From: an uncultured Rhodospirillaceae bacterium
GTDB lineage: Bacteria; Pseudomonadota; Alphaproteobacteria; Reyranellales; Reyranellaceae
Direction of reading: 5' to 3'
Length of the DNA: 64,000 nucleotides
NCBI GenBank assembly: GCA_945952105.1
Contig: CAMFGZ010000017.1
Coordinates: 62,001 to 126,000 of the forward strand
Position numbers and translations under genes: made by a program. This document shows positions 8,539-17,034 of this stretch, piece by piece. The notes under the pieces were generated by a model. It ran no database searches. It was not told the DNA's origin and saw nothing but the letters and a program-made list of their open reading frames with translations. Numbering within the stretch: the first letter of the stretch is position 1; every line of letters starts with the position of its first letter.

Positions 8539-8692
8539 CTCACCTTGAGGAGCATGCCGCAGGCATGCGTCTCGAAGGGTGAGCACGCGCACCGTGTTTG
8601 CTATCCCTTCCTTCGAGATGGCCGATGCGTGGCCTCAGGACGAGGTTTGGCGGCTCAATTCGAGACGAGAGGACTCCTGCGGAGTCCTCTCG
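8539..8692. repeat. Dispersed palindromic repeat, paired inverted copies (family 1)
   Basis: The 289-bp gap between the acyl-CoA dehydrogenase and the cellulase holds no gene. A unit CTCACCTTGAGGAGC..GCGTCTCGAAGGGTGAG (8539-8583, with inner hairpin GCATGCC/GGCATGC) is followed by a degenerate inverted copy (about 8606-8645) and a perfect 12-bp stem with a 3-nt loop at 8666-8692. The same family recurs at 49372-49512. There is no T-run, so a terminator role is not evident. Confidence 0.75.
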
Positions 8693-8703
8693 ACCGTTCG
8701 ACC

Positions 8704-11700
8704 TCAGACATGCAGCAGGTCGATGTGCACCAGCGACGGATCCTGTGCGCCGGTCGCCACGAAACCGAAATTGGTGTCGGCGGCGTGGGCGATGGTCCCA
8801 TTGTAGGCGGCATTGCCGACCACGTAGCCGCTCGCATCGTGCGACACGATGACGGCGTTCCAGATGTCGGTGATCTGGTTGGTCGTCTCGATCTTGACCT
8901 GCCAGCCGTTGACGGCGCTGGCGCCGTCATTCTCCAGGGTCACGCTGCCGTTGAAGCCGCCCGACCAGGAATTGACGATGGCGAACATCGCCTCGAGGTC
9001 GCCCGAGTGCGACGGCTCGGTCGGCGTGGTGGGCGTGCTTGGCGTCGTGGGCGTCGTGGGCGTCGTGGGCGTCGTCGCGGCCGCCGTATCGTCGTCGACG
9101 ATGGTCCCGCTGCCGGTGGCGCGCGTGATCGTGGCGCCCACGGCGTTGCTGAGCACGACGCCGAAATGCTCGTTGCCCTCGACCAGCTTGTCCGGCGTGA
9201 TCTCGATCGTGATCGTCTTGCTCTGCTCGCCGGCCGCGAAGGTGACGTGGCCGTTGCTGGCGATGAAGTCCGCGGCGCCGGCCGTGCCGTAGACAGTCTG
9301 GTAGTCGACCGTCACCTCATGCGTCGCGGCCTCCGAGAGGGTGAGCACGAAGCTCGCCGTCGGGCCGCTGGTGCCGCCGCCGTCACCCGGCGCATCCTCA
9401 TGGAACTGGTATTCGATGGGCGTGAGATAGCCCATCTTGGTCTGGTTAACGGTGTTCCAGTTGTCGTTCAGGATGCCGCCGGTGTCGCCCGAGTTGGGGT
9501 TCCACGACCAGAAGGTCCAGCTCGGCCCTTTTTGGCCGGGCGCGAGGTCGGACGTGCCGTCATTGTTGAAGTCGCCGCCCAGGTAGGAGGTGATCGCCTT
9601 GAGCCACGGCGCATCCTTCGGGTCGACCAGCTTGGTGCCGAACTCGCCGATCCACACGGGGGCGATGCCTTCCTTGTAGATATAGCCCCACATCTGGTCG
9701 AACTTGGCGGGCAGGTTCGCGGGGAAGTCGGCGCCCTGGAACCACGACTGCGGATAAACCGAGTTGGGATAGTCGTGCGCGGAGTAGACCAGCTTGTCGT
9801 CGAGCGCGAGGTCGATGGGCCGGTCGCGCACGCCCATCAGGTTGCCGCCCCACCAGTAGCTCTGGCCCTTGTAGGTGCCGACGCCCTCGACGAAGATCAG
9901 CCAGTTGGGATTGACCGTGCCGATGGCATTGCCGGCCGTCTCCGCCGCCAGCGCCCAGTCGTTGGCGCCGCCACCGCCCCACGTGCCGTTGTACGGCTCG
10001 TTGTGCAGGTCCGCGCCGATCACCGACTGGTCGTCGGCGTAGCGTGCCGCCAGCATCTTCCAGTCATTGATCCAGGCGGCTTGCGTGTATTGGCTGTTGT
10101 ACCAGAGGCCGTTGTCGGACGTACCGGCGCCGGCGTTGCTGCGGTGATGGTCCAGGATGATCTTGAGGCCGATCTGGTCGGCATAGTCGACGATCTTGTC
10201 CATGACCTGCAGCGCCGACAGGCCCTGCAGGTCGGGGTTCTTGCTGAAGTCGATGCCGTTCGGCGCGGCGGTCGTGTGCAGCATCTCGCTGGAGAAGGGC
10301 AGGCGGATCGTGTTGAAGCCCAGATCCACCATCTGGTCCATCATGTCCTTGTAGCCGCGCGTCCACAGGCCGTGCGGCGCGAAGTTCGACGATTCGAAGC
10401 CGAACCAGTTCACGCCCGCGATCTGCACCGAATGTCCCGCCGAGTCGACGATCTGGTTGCCCGAGGTGCTGAGCCATCCGGGCGCCGCCCCGCCACCGGG
10501 ATTGCCCTCGATCACCGTCGCGTCCGAGATGCTGAGCGTCGGCCCTGCCGCCACATCATCGTTGACGATCGTGCCGATGCCGATCGCGTCGGCGATGGTG
10601 GCCCCGGTCGGGCTGGACAGCACGACGCTGAAACCTTCGTTGGCCTCGACCACGGCATCGCCGATCGTCGCGACTGTAATGGTCTTCTGGGTCTCGCCGG
10701 CCGCGAAGGTGAGTGTGCCGGACTGGGCGACATAGTCGCTGCCCGCCACGGCGGTGCCGTCGGCGGTCGCGAAGTGTACCGTAACGGGCGTCGTCGAGGT
10801 CGCGGACAAGCTGACGGTGAAGGTGGTGTGTCCCGGCGCCGCCGCGCTGCCTTCCGCCGACGAGACGTCGTTGATCGAGAGAGAGGGCAGGGTCGTGGCG
10901 CTGTCGTCGTTGATGATGGTGCCCAGCGCGCTGCCGTCCTTGATCGTGGCGCCGGCCGGCGAGGAGAGCAGAAGTTTCAGCGTCTCGTTGGCTTCGACCG
11001 CCGTGTCGCCCGTCACCTGGACGCGGACGACCTTGGAGGTCTCGCCGGCCGCGAAGGTGAGCACGCCGCTCTGGGCTATGTAGTCCTGGCCGGCCTTGGC
11101 CGTGCCGTTGGCGGTGGTGTAGGCGACAGTGACCGGGCCGGAGGCCGCCGTCGACAGCGAGACGGTGAAGGCGAGCTCGCTGGTGCCGCTGTTGCCTTCG
11201 GTCACAGAGGCGTCGGCGACCGAGATCGTCGCATCGTCGTTCACGATGGTGCCAATGGCGCTGCGGTCCACGAGCTTGCCGCCGGTCGGCGCCGACAGGT
11301 TGACCTTCAGCGTCTCGTTGCCTTCGATCGTCGTGTCACCGGTGACCTTGACGTTGATGACCTTGGAGGTTTCGCCGGCTGCGAAGGTGATCGTGCCGGT
11401 CTGTGCGATGTAGTCCTGGCCCGCCTTGGCCGTGCCGTCGGCGGTGGTGTAGGCCACCGTGACCGGACCGCTGGTGGCTTCGGAGAGAGCGACGATGAAA
11501 GAGAGGTCGCGCGTGCCGCCGTCGCCTTCCTTCACCGAGGCATCGGCGATGCTGATGTTCGGCACGATGGCGTCGTCGGTGAGGATCGTGCCGGTCGCGG
11601 CGCCGCGGGCGATGGTGGCACCGTTCGGTGTCGACAGGTTCAGCTTCAAGGTCTCATCGAGTTCCGCAACCTTGTCGCCGTTGACGGCGATGCTGATCGT

Positions 11701-12222
11701 CTTCTGCGTTTCGCCGGCGGCGAAGGTGATGGTGCCGGACTTCGCGACATAGTCCGAGCCCGCCGTGGCGGTGCCGTTGGCCGTGGAGTAGGCGACCGTT
11801 ACCGGCCCGGTCGCGGCCTTGGACAGGCTGACCGTGAAGTTTATCTGTGTGGTGCCGCTGTTGCCTTCGATGACCGAGGCGTCGCCGACCGAGATCGTCG
11901 GCAGCGCCGGCGGCGGCTCCTCGCCTGCACCGTTCAGCGCCAGGCCGGTCGTCGTCGTGCCGCCCGAGGCGCCCGGAGTCGCCTGGAAGCCGAAGGTGAC
12001 GCTCCCGCCCGACGAGACGTCGCCGTTGTAGGAGGCGTTGCGCAGGACGTAGTGGGTGCCGACGCGGCTCACGATCTCGGCACCCCAGATGTTCGTGATG
12101 GTGTAACCGGCGTCGAACTCGACGGTCCAGCCATGGAGGCTGCCCGCGCCGGCATCGACGGTCATGTTGCCGATGAAGCCGGAACCCCAGTTGTCCTTGA
12201 CGGTGTACCTGACCGTAGCCAT
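8704..12222 (-). CDS. Multidomain GH5 cellulase with CBM2 and Calx-beta domains
   Basis: A 1172-aa extracellular glycoside hydrolase. Order: CBM2-like domain (1-82), four Calx-beta domains (about 108-217, 222-330, 332-440, 447-556), the first strand of a fifth Calx-beta (562-574), a GH5 catalytic domain (about 580-945), the rest of that Calx-beta (about 953-1045), a Thr/Pro linker (1050-1070) and a C-terminal CBM2-like domain (about 1075-1155). The GH5 acid/base is Glu742 (DLHNEP) and the nucleophile Glu860 (WIGEFG). There is no signal peptide. The end, SLVHIDLLHV, has the Asp-plus-hydrophobic character seen in some type I secretion substrates. GGAGGAAAG precedes the start. It is divergent from a LytS/LytTR pair. 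Beta-glucan cleavage is certain only at family level. Confidence 0.95.
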   Translation of the reverse strand: MATVRYTVKDNWGSGFIGNMTVDAGAGSLHGWTVEFDAGYTITNIWGAEIVSRVGTHYVLRNASYNGDVSSGGSVTFGFQATPGASGGTTTTGLALNGAGEEPPPALPTISVGDASVIEGNSGTTQINFTVSLSKAATGPVTVAYSTANGTATAGSDYVAKSGTITFAAGETQKTISIAVNGDKVAELDETLKLNLSTPNGATIARGAATGTILTDDAIVPNISIADASVKEGDGGTRDLSFIVALSEATSGPVTVAYTTADGTAKAGQDYIAQTGTITFAAGETSKVINVKVTGDTTIEGNETLKVNLSAPTGGKLVDRSAIGTIVNDDATISVADASVTEGNSGTSELAFTVSLSTAASGPVTVAYTTANGTAKAGQDYIAQSGVLTFAAGETSKVVRVQVTGDTAVEANETLKLLLSSPAGATIKDGSALGTIINDDSATTLPSLSINDVSSAEGSAAAPGHTTFTVSLSATSTTPVTVHFATADGTAVAGSDYVAQSGTLTFAAGETQKTITVATIGDAVVEANEGFSVVLSSPTGATIADAIGIGTIVNDDVAAGPTLSISDATVIEGNPGGGAAPGWLSTSGNQIVDSAGHSVQIAGVNWFGFESSNFAPHGLWTRGYKDMMDQMVDLGFNTIRLPFSSEMLHTTAAPNGIDFSKNPDLQGLSALQVMDKIVDYADQIGLKIILDHHRSNAGAGTSDNGLWYNSQYTQAAWINDWKMLAARYADDQSVIGADLHNEPYNGTWGGGGANDWALAAETAGNAIGTVNPNWLIFVEGVGTYKGQSYWWGGNLMGVRDRPIDLALDDKLVYSAHDYPNSVYPQSWFQGADFPANLPAKFDQMWGYIYKEGIAPVWIGEFGTKLVDPKDAPWLKAITSYLGGDFNNDGTSDLAPGQKGPSWTFWSWNPNSGDTGGILNDNWNTVNQTKMGYLTPIEYQFHEDAPGDGGGTSGPTASFVLTLSEAATHEVTVDYQTVYGTAGAADFIASNGHVTFAAGEQSKTITIEITPDKLVEGNEHFGVVLSNAVGATITRATGSGTIVDDDTAAATTPTTPTTPTTPSTPTTPTEPSHSGDLEAMFAIVNSWSGGFNGSVTLENDGASAVNGWQVKIETTNQITDIWNAVIVSHDASGYVVGNAAYNGTIAHAADTNFGFVATGAQDPSLVHIDLLHV
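9013..9075. repeat. Short tandem repeat encoding Thr/Pro linker
   Basis: Near-perfect 9-12 bp tandem units (GTGGGCGTC) encode a T-T-P repeat linker (residues about 1050-1070 of the GH5 protein), joining the split Calx-beta domain to the C-terminal CBM2. Such repeats change length easily by slippage. Confidence 0.85.
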
Positions 12223-12384
12223 CGCTTTCCTCCGCTCGGTTTCCGCGTATCGCGTGTGGGACCAGATGCCATCGATATCGGGGCGTTACATCGGCAGCCG
12301 CCGGGCTAGTCGATGAACCCGGCAGGAAAGTCGGCGAACGGGGCCTTGCGGGCGTGGCAGGCAATGCTTGCCTGACTTCGTCAA

Positions 12385-13521
12385 ATGCCCAATCCTTCGC
12401 GGGAATTCAGCCGTCCCGCCCGGAGCCCATCGATCTTGTCCGCACTTCTGCTTGCCCGGTGGAACGGCCTGTCCATGTTCTGGCGAGCCCAGATCGCGGG
12501 CTGGGGGCTCTTTGCGATCGCCGACATGCTGGCGCAGCGCGTCGCTTATCACAGCTATGCCATCGCCTTCGCGCGGACCGGCGTGATCCTCGCCTGCCTC
12601 GTCGCGATCTCGACGGCGATGCGCCGCGTCTACGTCACGCGGCGCTTCGCCCATCGCGTCTCGATCGGCGGCGTGGCGACGATCGCGCTGCTCTCGCTGC
12701 TGGGAGCGCTCGTCGTCGCGAGCATGATCGTTCTGGTCCATGAGGCACTGCCCTGGATCGTGCCGCCCGACCGTCGCGGCGTCGAAGAGTTTTTCGTTCC
12801 ATTCGTGCATTACTTCTTTGCCCTTGCGGGGTGGAGCCTCGCCTATTTCTGGCTGCGCGCGGAGATGGCGGAGCAGGCCCAGCACCGCCGGACCATGCGC
12901 GCCGAGGCCGATGCACTGAGAGCCGAACTGGAGCAGCTTCGCCTGCAACTGGATCCGCATTTCCTGTTCAATGCCCTGAACGGTGTCGCCGAGGAGATTC
13001 CCGAGCATCCGACGGCGGCATTAGACATGCTTCGCAACCTGACTGCCTACCTGCGGCACTCGCTCGACGGCATCAATCACACGGTTGTCACGGTTGAGGG
13101 CGAAGTGACGGGGCTCGCGGCCTATCTCGCCGTCCAGAAGGCGCGCTTCGGCGAGCGACTGCAGGCACGGCTGGACGTGACGCCCGAGGCCCGGCGTCGC
13201 CGCATTGCGAGCTTCCTGCTCCAGCCGCTCGTCGAGAATGCCGTGAAGCACGGGCGCCGTGAGCAGGGGCTCGACCTGCGCGTCTGCATCCGTGGCGACG
13301 GCGAGTGGCTTCATGTCGAAGTGTCGAATGCCGGCACGCTTGCCTCCACGGGGGCCACCCGCCGTCAGCGTCCGGGTATCGGGGTGGAGAACGTGCGCCG
13401 GCGGCTCGCGCTGCACTATCCCGGACGACACGCTTTCGAACTGCGCGAAGCGGGCGAACGGCCTGAAGGGAAGACGGTGGTCGCAACCCTTGAGCTGAAA
13501 GGCGAGCCGTGCGGGTCCTGA
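12385..13521 (+). CDS. LytS/YpdA-type sensor histidine kinase
   Basis: Membrane-bound kinase of the His_kinase (LytS/AlgZ) family, 378 aa. Four hydrophobic helices (about 34-160), then a coiled coil (QAQHRRTMRAEADALRAELE) and the family motif LRLQLDPHFLFNALN, whose His in DPHFLFN is the phospho-acceptor. The ATP-binding domain has FLLQPLVENAVKHG and GIGVENVRRRL. The stop overlaps the GTG of the response regulator by 13 bp, indicating translational coupling. No Shine-Dalgarno precedes 12385, so the ATG at 12475 (MFWRAQIAGWG) may be the true start. It is divergent from the GH5 gene with a 162-bp gap. Confidence 0.93.
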   Translation: MPNPSREFSRPARSPSILSALLLARWNGLSMFWRAQIAGWGLFAIADMLAQRVAYHSYAIAFARTGVILACLVAISTAMRRVYVTRRFAHRVSIGGVATIALLSLLGALVVASMIVLVHEALPWIVPPDRRGVEEFFVPFVHYFFALAGWSLAYFWLRAEMAEQAQHRRTMRAEADALRAELEQLRLQLDPHFLFNALNGVAEEIPEHPTAALDMLRNLTAYLRHSLDGINHTVVTVEGEVTGLAAYLAVQKARFGERLQARLDVTPEARRRRIASFLLQPLVENAVKHGRREQGLDLRVCIRGDGEWLHVEVSNAGTLASTGATRRQRPGIGVENVRRRLALHYPGRHAFELREAGERPEGKTVVATLELKGEPCGS

Positions 13522-14225
13522 TCGTCGACGACGAGCCGTTGGCCCGCGGCGCCATTCGGCGATTGCTCGCGTCGTTCGCTCATGTGGAGATCGTGGGCGA
13601 GGCGGATAGCGCCGAAACGGCGCGCGCGCGCGTCGCGAACCTGCAGCCCGACCTGATCTTCTTGGACATCGAACTGGGCGGCGGCAGCGACGGGTTCGAT
13701 CTGATCGAGTCGCTGGAACGGCCGCCCATCGTGATCTTCGTCACGGCCTTCGCCGAGCACGCGGTCGAAGCCTTTGCCGTGAACGCGGTCGACTATCTGC
13801 TGAAGCCGGTCGAACCGGCCCGCCTGGAGGCGGCGCTGGCCCGTGCCTCCCGCCAGCTCGCCCTCGCCGCGCTGCCGCCCGGGCCGGGCGTGATCGAACT
13901 CAGGACTCCGCGGCGGACGCTGTTCGCCACACCGGCGGAAATCGTGGCGATCTCCGCCGACGGTGATTTCACCCGGGTGTTCGTGGCTGGCCAGTCCGCG
14001 ATGATGATCCTGCGCACCCTCGGGCATTTCGAGGAACTGCTGCCGACACCGCCCTTCGTGCGTCTGGGCCGGTCGGTGCTGATCAACCGCGACCGGTTGC
14101 GCGGCCTCGAAGCGCCTACGCGCTCGACCGGCCGCCTCATGCTCGACGGCATGGCCCATCCGCTGACGATCGGCCGGGCCGCGACGGCAAGGCTGCGCGA
14201 AATCCTCGCCTCCGACAAAGCCTGA
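13509..14225 (+). CDS. LytTR-family response regulator
   Basis: Response regulator of 238 aa beginning at a GTG (13509) inside the kinase gene. The receiver domain has RVLIVDDEPLARGAIRRLL, phospho-acceptor in LIFLDIELGGGSDGF, and the output-face lysine in VDYLLKPVEPARLEAAL. The C-terminal LytTR DNA-binding domain includes EIVAISADGDFTRVFVAG, PPFVRLGRSVLINRDRLRGLE and GMAHPLTIGRAATARLRE. It forms a two-gene operon with the LytS-type kinase. LytTR proteins often control export, polysaccharide or adhesion genes, so the divergent GH5 gene is a plausible target, but no operator was identified. Confidence 0.95.
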   Translation: MRVLIVDDEPLARGAIRRLLASFAHVEIVGEADSAETARARVANLQPDLIFLDIELGGGSDGFDLIESLERPPIVIFVTAFAEHAVEAFAVNAVDYLLKPVEPARLEAALARASRQLALAALPPGPGVIELRTPRRTLFATPAEIVAISADGDFTRVFVAGQSAMMILRTLGHFEELLPTPPFVRLGRSVLINRDRLRGLEAPTRSTGRLMLDGMAHPLTIGRAATARLREILASDKA

Positions 14226-14296
14226 GCCCTCCCGACGTTCCGTCTGGCATCGAAGCTGCACGGCCTTCGCCCGCGACTGTCGCGCGGGAGGAACCC

Positions 14297-15280
14297 ATGA
14301 AAGCCGTCGTCATCCACGCCACCGGAGGTCCCGAGCAGCTCGTTCTCGCCGAGGTGCCGGATCCCGTGCCCGGCGCGGGCGAAGTGCTGATCGACGTGGC
14401 CTATGCCGGCTGCAACTGGGCCGACACGCAGGTCCGCATGGGCATCTATCCGCACCCCATGACCTATCCGATGATCCTGGGATTCGAGGTCTCCGGCACG
14501 GTCGCGGCGCTGGGATCGGGCGTGACGGGCATCAAGGTCGGCGATCGCGTCGCGACTTTCCCTGAAAAGGGCGGCGCCTACGCCGAGAAATGTGTCGCTT
14601 CGGCCAGGGGTCTCATCAAGCTGCCCGACGCGGTCCCGCTCGATGTCGGCGCGGCCTTTCCCATCCAGGCCCTGACCGCCTGGCACATGATGTGGACGAT
14701 CCATGGCGGCATCGGGCCGGGCGACACGGTGCTGGTGAATGCGATCGGCGGCGGGGTGGGGCTCATGTGCACCCAGCTCGCCGTGAAGGCGGGCGCGCGC
14801 GTGATCGGCACGACCGGCACGCCGGGCAAGGAGGCCAGAGCGCTGGCCTTCGGGGCGTCGCGGGTCGTGATGACCTCCCAGGAGGATTTCGAACGCGCGG
14901 TGCTCGACTTCACCGGCGGCAAGGGCGTCGATCTCGCGATCGATTCCTATGGCGCCACGATGCTCGACCGCACTTTCGGCGTGGTGAAGATGCTGGGACA
15001 CATCATCAGCATCGGCGAGGCGGAGGGGCAGCCCTTCAAGAACATCCGCGAGCGTATCCTCCCGCGCTCGCAGACTTTTACGCGTCTGCATCTCGGCCAT
15101 ATCGACCAGACGTCGGCCGAGTGGGAGGCCGGCGTAGACCATGTGCTGGCGGCCCTGGCCGAAGGCTGGCTCAAGGTGCCGATCGAAGGCGTGTTCCCGC
15201 TGGCCGCGGCGGCCGATATGCACCGCCGTCTCGAAGGTCGCGGCGTTGCCGGCAAACTGCTGCTGAAGGCGGGTGGCTGA
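14297..15280 (+). CDS. Zinc-type / quinone oxidoreductase (MDR superfamily)
   Basis: NAD(P)H-dependent medium-chain dehydrogenase/reductase of the quinone oxidoreductase class, 327 aa. The GroES-like N-domain (ILGFEVSGTVAALGSGVTGIKVGDRV) is followed by a Rossmann domain with NAIGGGVGLMCTQLAVKAGARVIGT, the A/G-x-G-x-x-G variant typical of QOR. The structural-zinc cysteines of alcohol dehydrogenases are absent. The C-terminus GRGVAGKLLLKAG fits the family (GK.VL.). GGGAGGAA precedes the start. It is probably a monocistronic unit downstream of the LytTR gene. Substrate unknown. Confidence 0.94.
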   Translation: MKAVVIHATGGPEQLVLAEVPDPVPGAGEVLIDVAYAGCNWADTQVRMGIYPHPMTYPMILGFEVSGTVAALGSGVTGIKVGDRVATFPEKGGAYAEKCVASARGLIKLPDAVPLDVGAAFPIQALTAWHMMWTIHGGIGPGDTVLVNAIGGGVGLMCTQLAVKAGARVIGTTGTPGKEARALAFGASRVVMTSQEDFERAVLDFTGGKGVDLAIDSYGATMLDRTFGVVKMLGHIISIGEAEGQPFKNIRERILPRSQTFTRLHLGHIDQTSAEWEAGVDHVLAALAEGWLKVPIEGVFPLAAAADMHRRLEGRGVAGKLLLKAGG

Positions 15281-15445
15281 AAAGGGGGCGAAATCGGCCT
15301 CTTTCCCTTTGCGAAATGCCCAACGAAAAGAGTTCTCGTCGTGCGTCTCGAGCATGTCGCGAGATCGCGGGCACGACGGTGTCGACCTGGCGGCGCGGTC
15401 TGCTATCGTCCGCCGCCCGTTGCGAGAAACCCCAGGAGATCAGAA

Positions 15446-16312
15446 GTGACCACTGCCCCTCAGCGCCTGCGCGCCCTGCTGGCCGAACCCGGCCTCGTCG
15501 TCATGCCGGCGGTGTGGGACGGGCTGACCGCCAAGTTGACCTATGGCGAAGGCTTCAGGACGGCGTTCCTCTCGGGCTCCTGTGTCGCGGCCAGCCGCCT
15601 CGGCGGTCCGGATCTAGATCTCGTCTCGTTCGGCGAGATGTTCGATTCCTTCAACATGGTGCACAGCGCGGCCCCCGACCTGCTGGTCCTGGCCGACGGC
15701 GACCATGGGTACGGCAATGCGATGAACGTGCAGCGCACCGTGCGCGCCTACGGTCGTGCCGGCGCCGCCGCCGTTCTGATCGAGGACAAGATCACGCCGC
15801 GCGCGCTCACCGCCGCCGGCAAGCCCTGCCTGCCGCGCGAGGAAGCGCGCATGAAGATCCGTGCCGCCGTCCAGGCCGCGAAGGAGTCCGGCATCCTCGT
15901 GCTGGCACGCACCGATTGCCGCCCGACGCAGGGCATCGACGAGGCGGTGGCGCGCATCGAGATGTATGTCGAGGAAGGCGCCGACATCCTGTTCCTCGAC
16001 TCGCCGGCCGACGACGAGGAGATCAAGCGCGGCGTCGCCGCCGCCAAGGGCCGACCCTCCTTCGCCGTGCTGTCGCCCGGCGCGCCGCGAGCCACGCCGT
16101 CGCAGGCCGAAGCCCTCAAGCTCGGCTTCAAGATCGGCACCTATCCGACCGGCATGCTGTCGCCGGCCGCCGCCGGCATGAAGGCCGGCCTGGCCGCGCT
16201 CAAGGCGGGCGAGGCGGAGAGCAAGAGCGCCCTGTCCCCGGCCGACCTGCGCACGACCCTGGGCTATGCCGACTACGATACGATGGCCAAGCCGTTCATC
16301 GTGAAGGCCTGA
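15446..16312 (+). CDS. Isocitrate lyase / PEP mutase family protein
   Basis: TIM-barrel enzyme of the ICL/PEP mutase superfamily, 288 aa, acting on C-C or C-P bonds of 2-oxo/2-hydroxy dicarboxylate-like substrates (methylisocitrate lyase, oxaloacetate decarboxylase or carboxyvinyl-phosphonate type). The start is GTG at 15446 after CCAGGAGAT. Signatures: VMPAVWDGLTAKL, SGSCVAASRLGGPD, LVLADGDHGYGNAMNV (Mg-binding acidic cluster), AVLIEDKITPR and ILVLARTDCR. The catalytic-loop KKCGH of true isocitrate lyases is not seen: the segment reads DKITPRALTAAGKPCLP. It is followed 6 bp later by the SET-domain gene, so the two are likely co-transcribed. Confidence 0.9.
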   Translation: MTTAPQRLRALLAEPGLVVMPAVWDGLTAKLTYGEGFRTAFLSGSCVAASRLGGPDLDLVSFGEMFDSFNMVHSAAPDLLVLADGDHGYGNAMNVQRTVRAYGRAGAAAVLIEDKITPRALTAAGKPCLPREEARMKIRAAVQAAKESGILVLARTDCRPTQGIDEAVARIEMYVEEGADILFLDSPADDEEIKRGVAAAKGRPSFAVLSPGAPRATPSQAEALKLGFKIGTYPTGMLSPAAAGMKAGLAALKAGEAESKSALSPADLRTTLGYADYDTMAKPFIVKA

Positions 16313-16318
16313 GAATCC

Positions 16319-16774
16319 ATGAAGCGCAAAGTCAGCAAGGCGTTCGTCCATCTCGGCGCTTCTTCCATCCATGGTCTCGGCTGCTTTGCCGACATCGATA
16401 TCAAGAAGGATGAGCTGGTCCGTGTGTGGGACGGCAAGGACAGCCGCTGGATCCCGCTGGCAAGGGCCCACGCCTCGCCGCAGGTCCAGCTCATCAAGCG
16501 CTTCGGCATCCGCAGCACCGGCGGCTACTGGGCGCCGCTCGACTTCCTGCGGATCTCGACCGGCTGGTACATGAACCACGACGCCGATCCCAATATCGGC
16601 TCGGACGACGGCGACGTGACCTACTACGCGTTGCGCGACATCAAGGCGGGCGAGGAACTCGTCATGGACTACCGTCTCATGGACGAAGACCACGACAATC
16701 TCAGCCGCGACGAGGTCGTGCCCGCGACGTCCCGGAAGGGTGCTTCACGACGAGGCAAGCGCCGACCCCGCTGA
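16319..16774 (+). CDS. SET-domain protein, putative lysine methyltransferase
   Basis: Small SET-domain protein, 151 aa. Motifs: SSIHGLGCFADIDIKKDELV (SET N-terminus), GWYMNHDADPNIG (the NH.C/S-like pseudoknot strand, here N-H-D-x-D-P-N) and DIKAGEELVMDYRL (GEEL..DY). These are hallmark SET motifs for S-adenosylmethionine binding and catalysis. The C-terminal 25 residues are basic (SRKGASRRGKRRPR). Bacterial single-domain SET proteins methylate lysines of unknown targets. It lies 6 bp after the PEP-mutase-like gene. Confidence 0.9.
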   Translation: MKRKVSKAFVHLGASSIHGLGCFADIDIKKDELVRVWDGKDSRWIPLARAHASPQVQLIKRFGIRSTGGYWAPLDFLRISTGWYMNHDADPNIGSDDGDVTYYALRDIKAGEELVMDYRLMDEDHDNLSRDEVVPATSRKGASRRGKRRPR

Positions 16775-16852
16775 ACCGTCGTTTCAGCCCCGCGCGGCAA
16801 CCGGGTGCGGTTCGATGCCGTTCGCTTCTCGTCGATGAACCGAGGAGGAGAC

Positions 16853-17029
16853 ATGACAGATCTCGACCCCAAGCCACGCAAGCGCCTTCAGGAAAATCCG
16901 CGGTGCGACAGAGGCACGGGCGAAACGGTCCGTCCCAGGGAAAACGACACAAGCTGGACCGCCGAACCCGAGGACGAAGATCGCCGCGTGCGTCCCGGCG
17001 AGCGCAGTCCCGCGGGGACGATGCCTTGA
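16853..17029 (+). CDS. Small hydrophilic hypothetical protein (58 aa)
   Basis: Short ORF starting at the ATG at 16853 behind a near-perfect GAGGAGGAG at 16842-16850, which is the main support. The product is 58 aa, highly charged and without hydrophobic segments: MTDLDPKPRKRLQENPRCDR, later DNTSWTAEPEDEDRRVRPGE. It looks intrinsically disordered. No family is recognised. It lies 78 bp after the SET gene on the same strand and converges on the STAS-like gene. Confidence 0.6.
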   Translation: MTDLDPKPRKRLQENPRCDRGTGETVRPRENDTSWTAEPEDEDRRVRPGERSPAGTMP

Positions 17030-17034
17030 GGCTC

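Noticed and set aside
8666-8692. Twelve-base-pair stem as intrinsic terminator of the cellulase
   Set aside because: No T-run on either strand and it belongs to the family 1 repeat block, so I list it as repeat.
9013-9075. Short tandem repeats resembling a CRISPR array
   Set aside because: The units have no spacers and encode a continuous Thr/Pro linker in the GH5 protein.
8455-12309. A very long open frame on the plus strand (about 1284 codons) opposite the GH5 gene
   Set aside because: It is an antisense shadow caused by high GC and the repeated Calx-beta sequence. The minus strand gives a coherent multidomain enzyme, while the plus frame has no domain.
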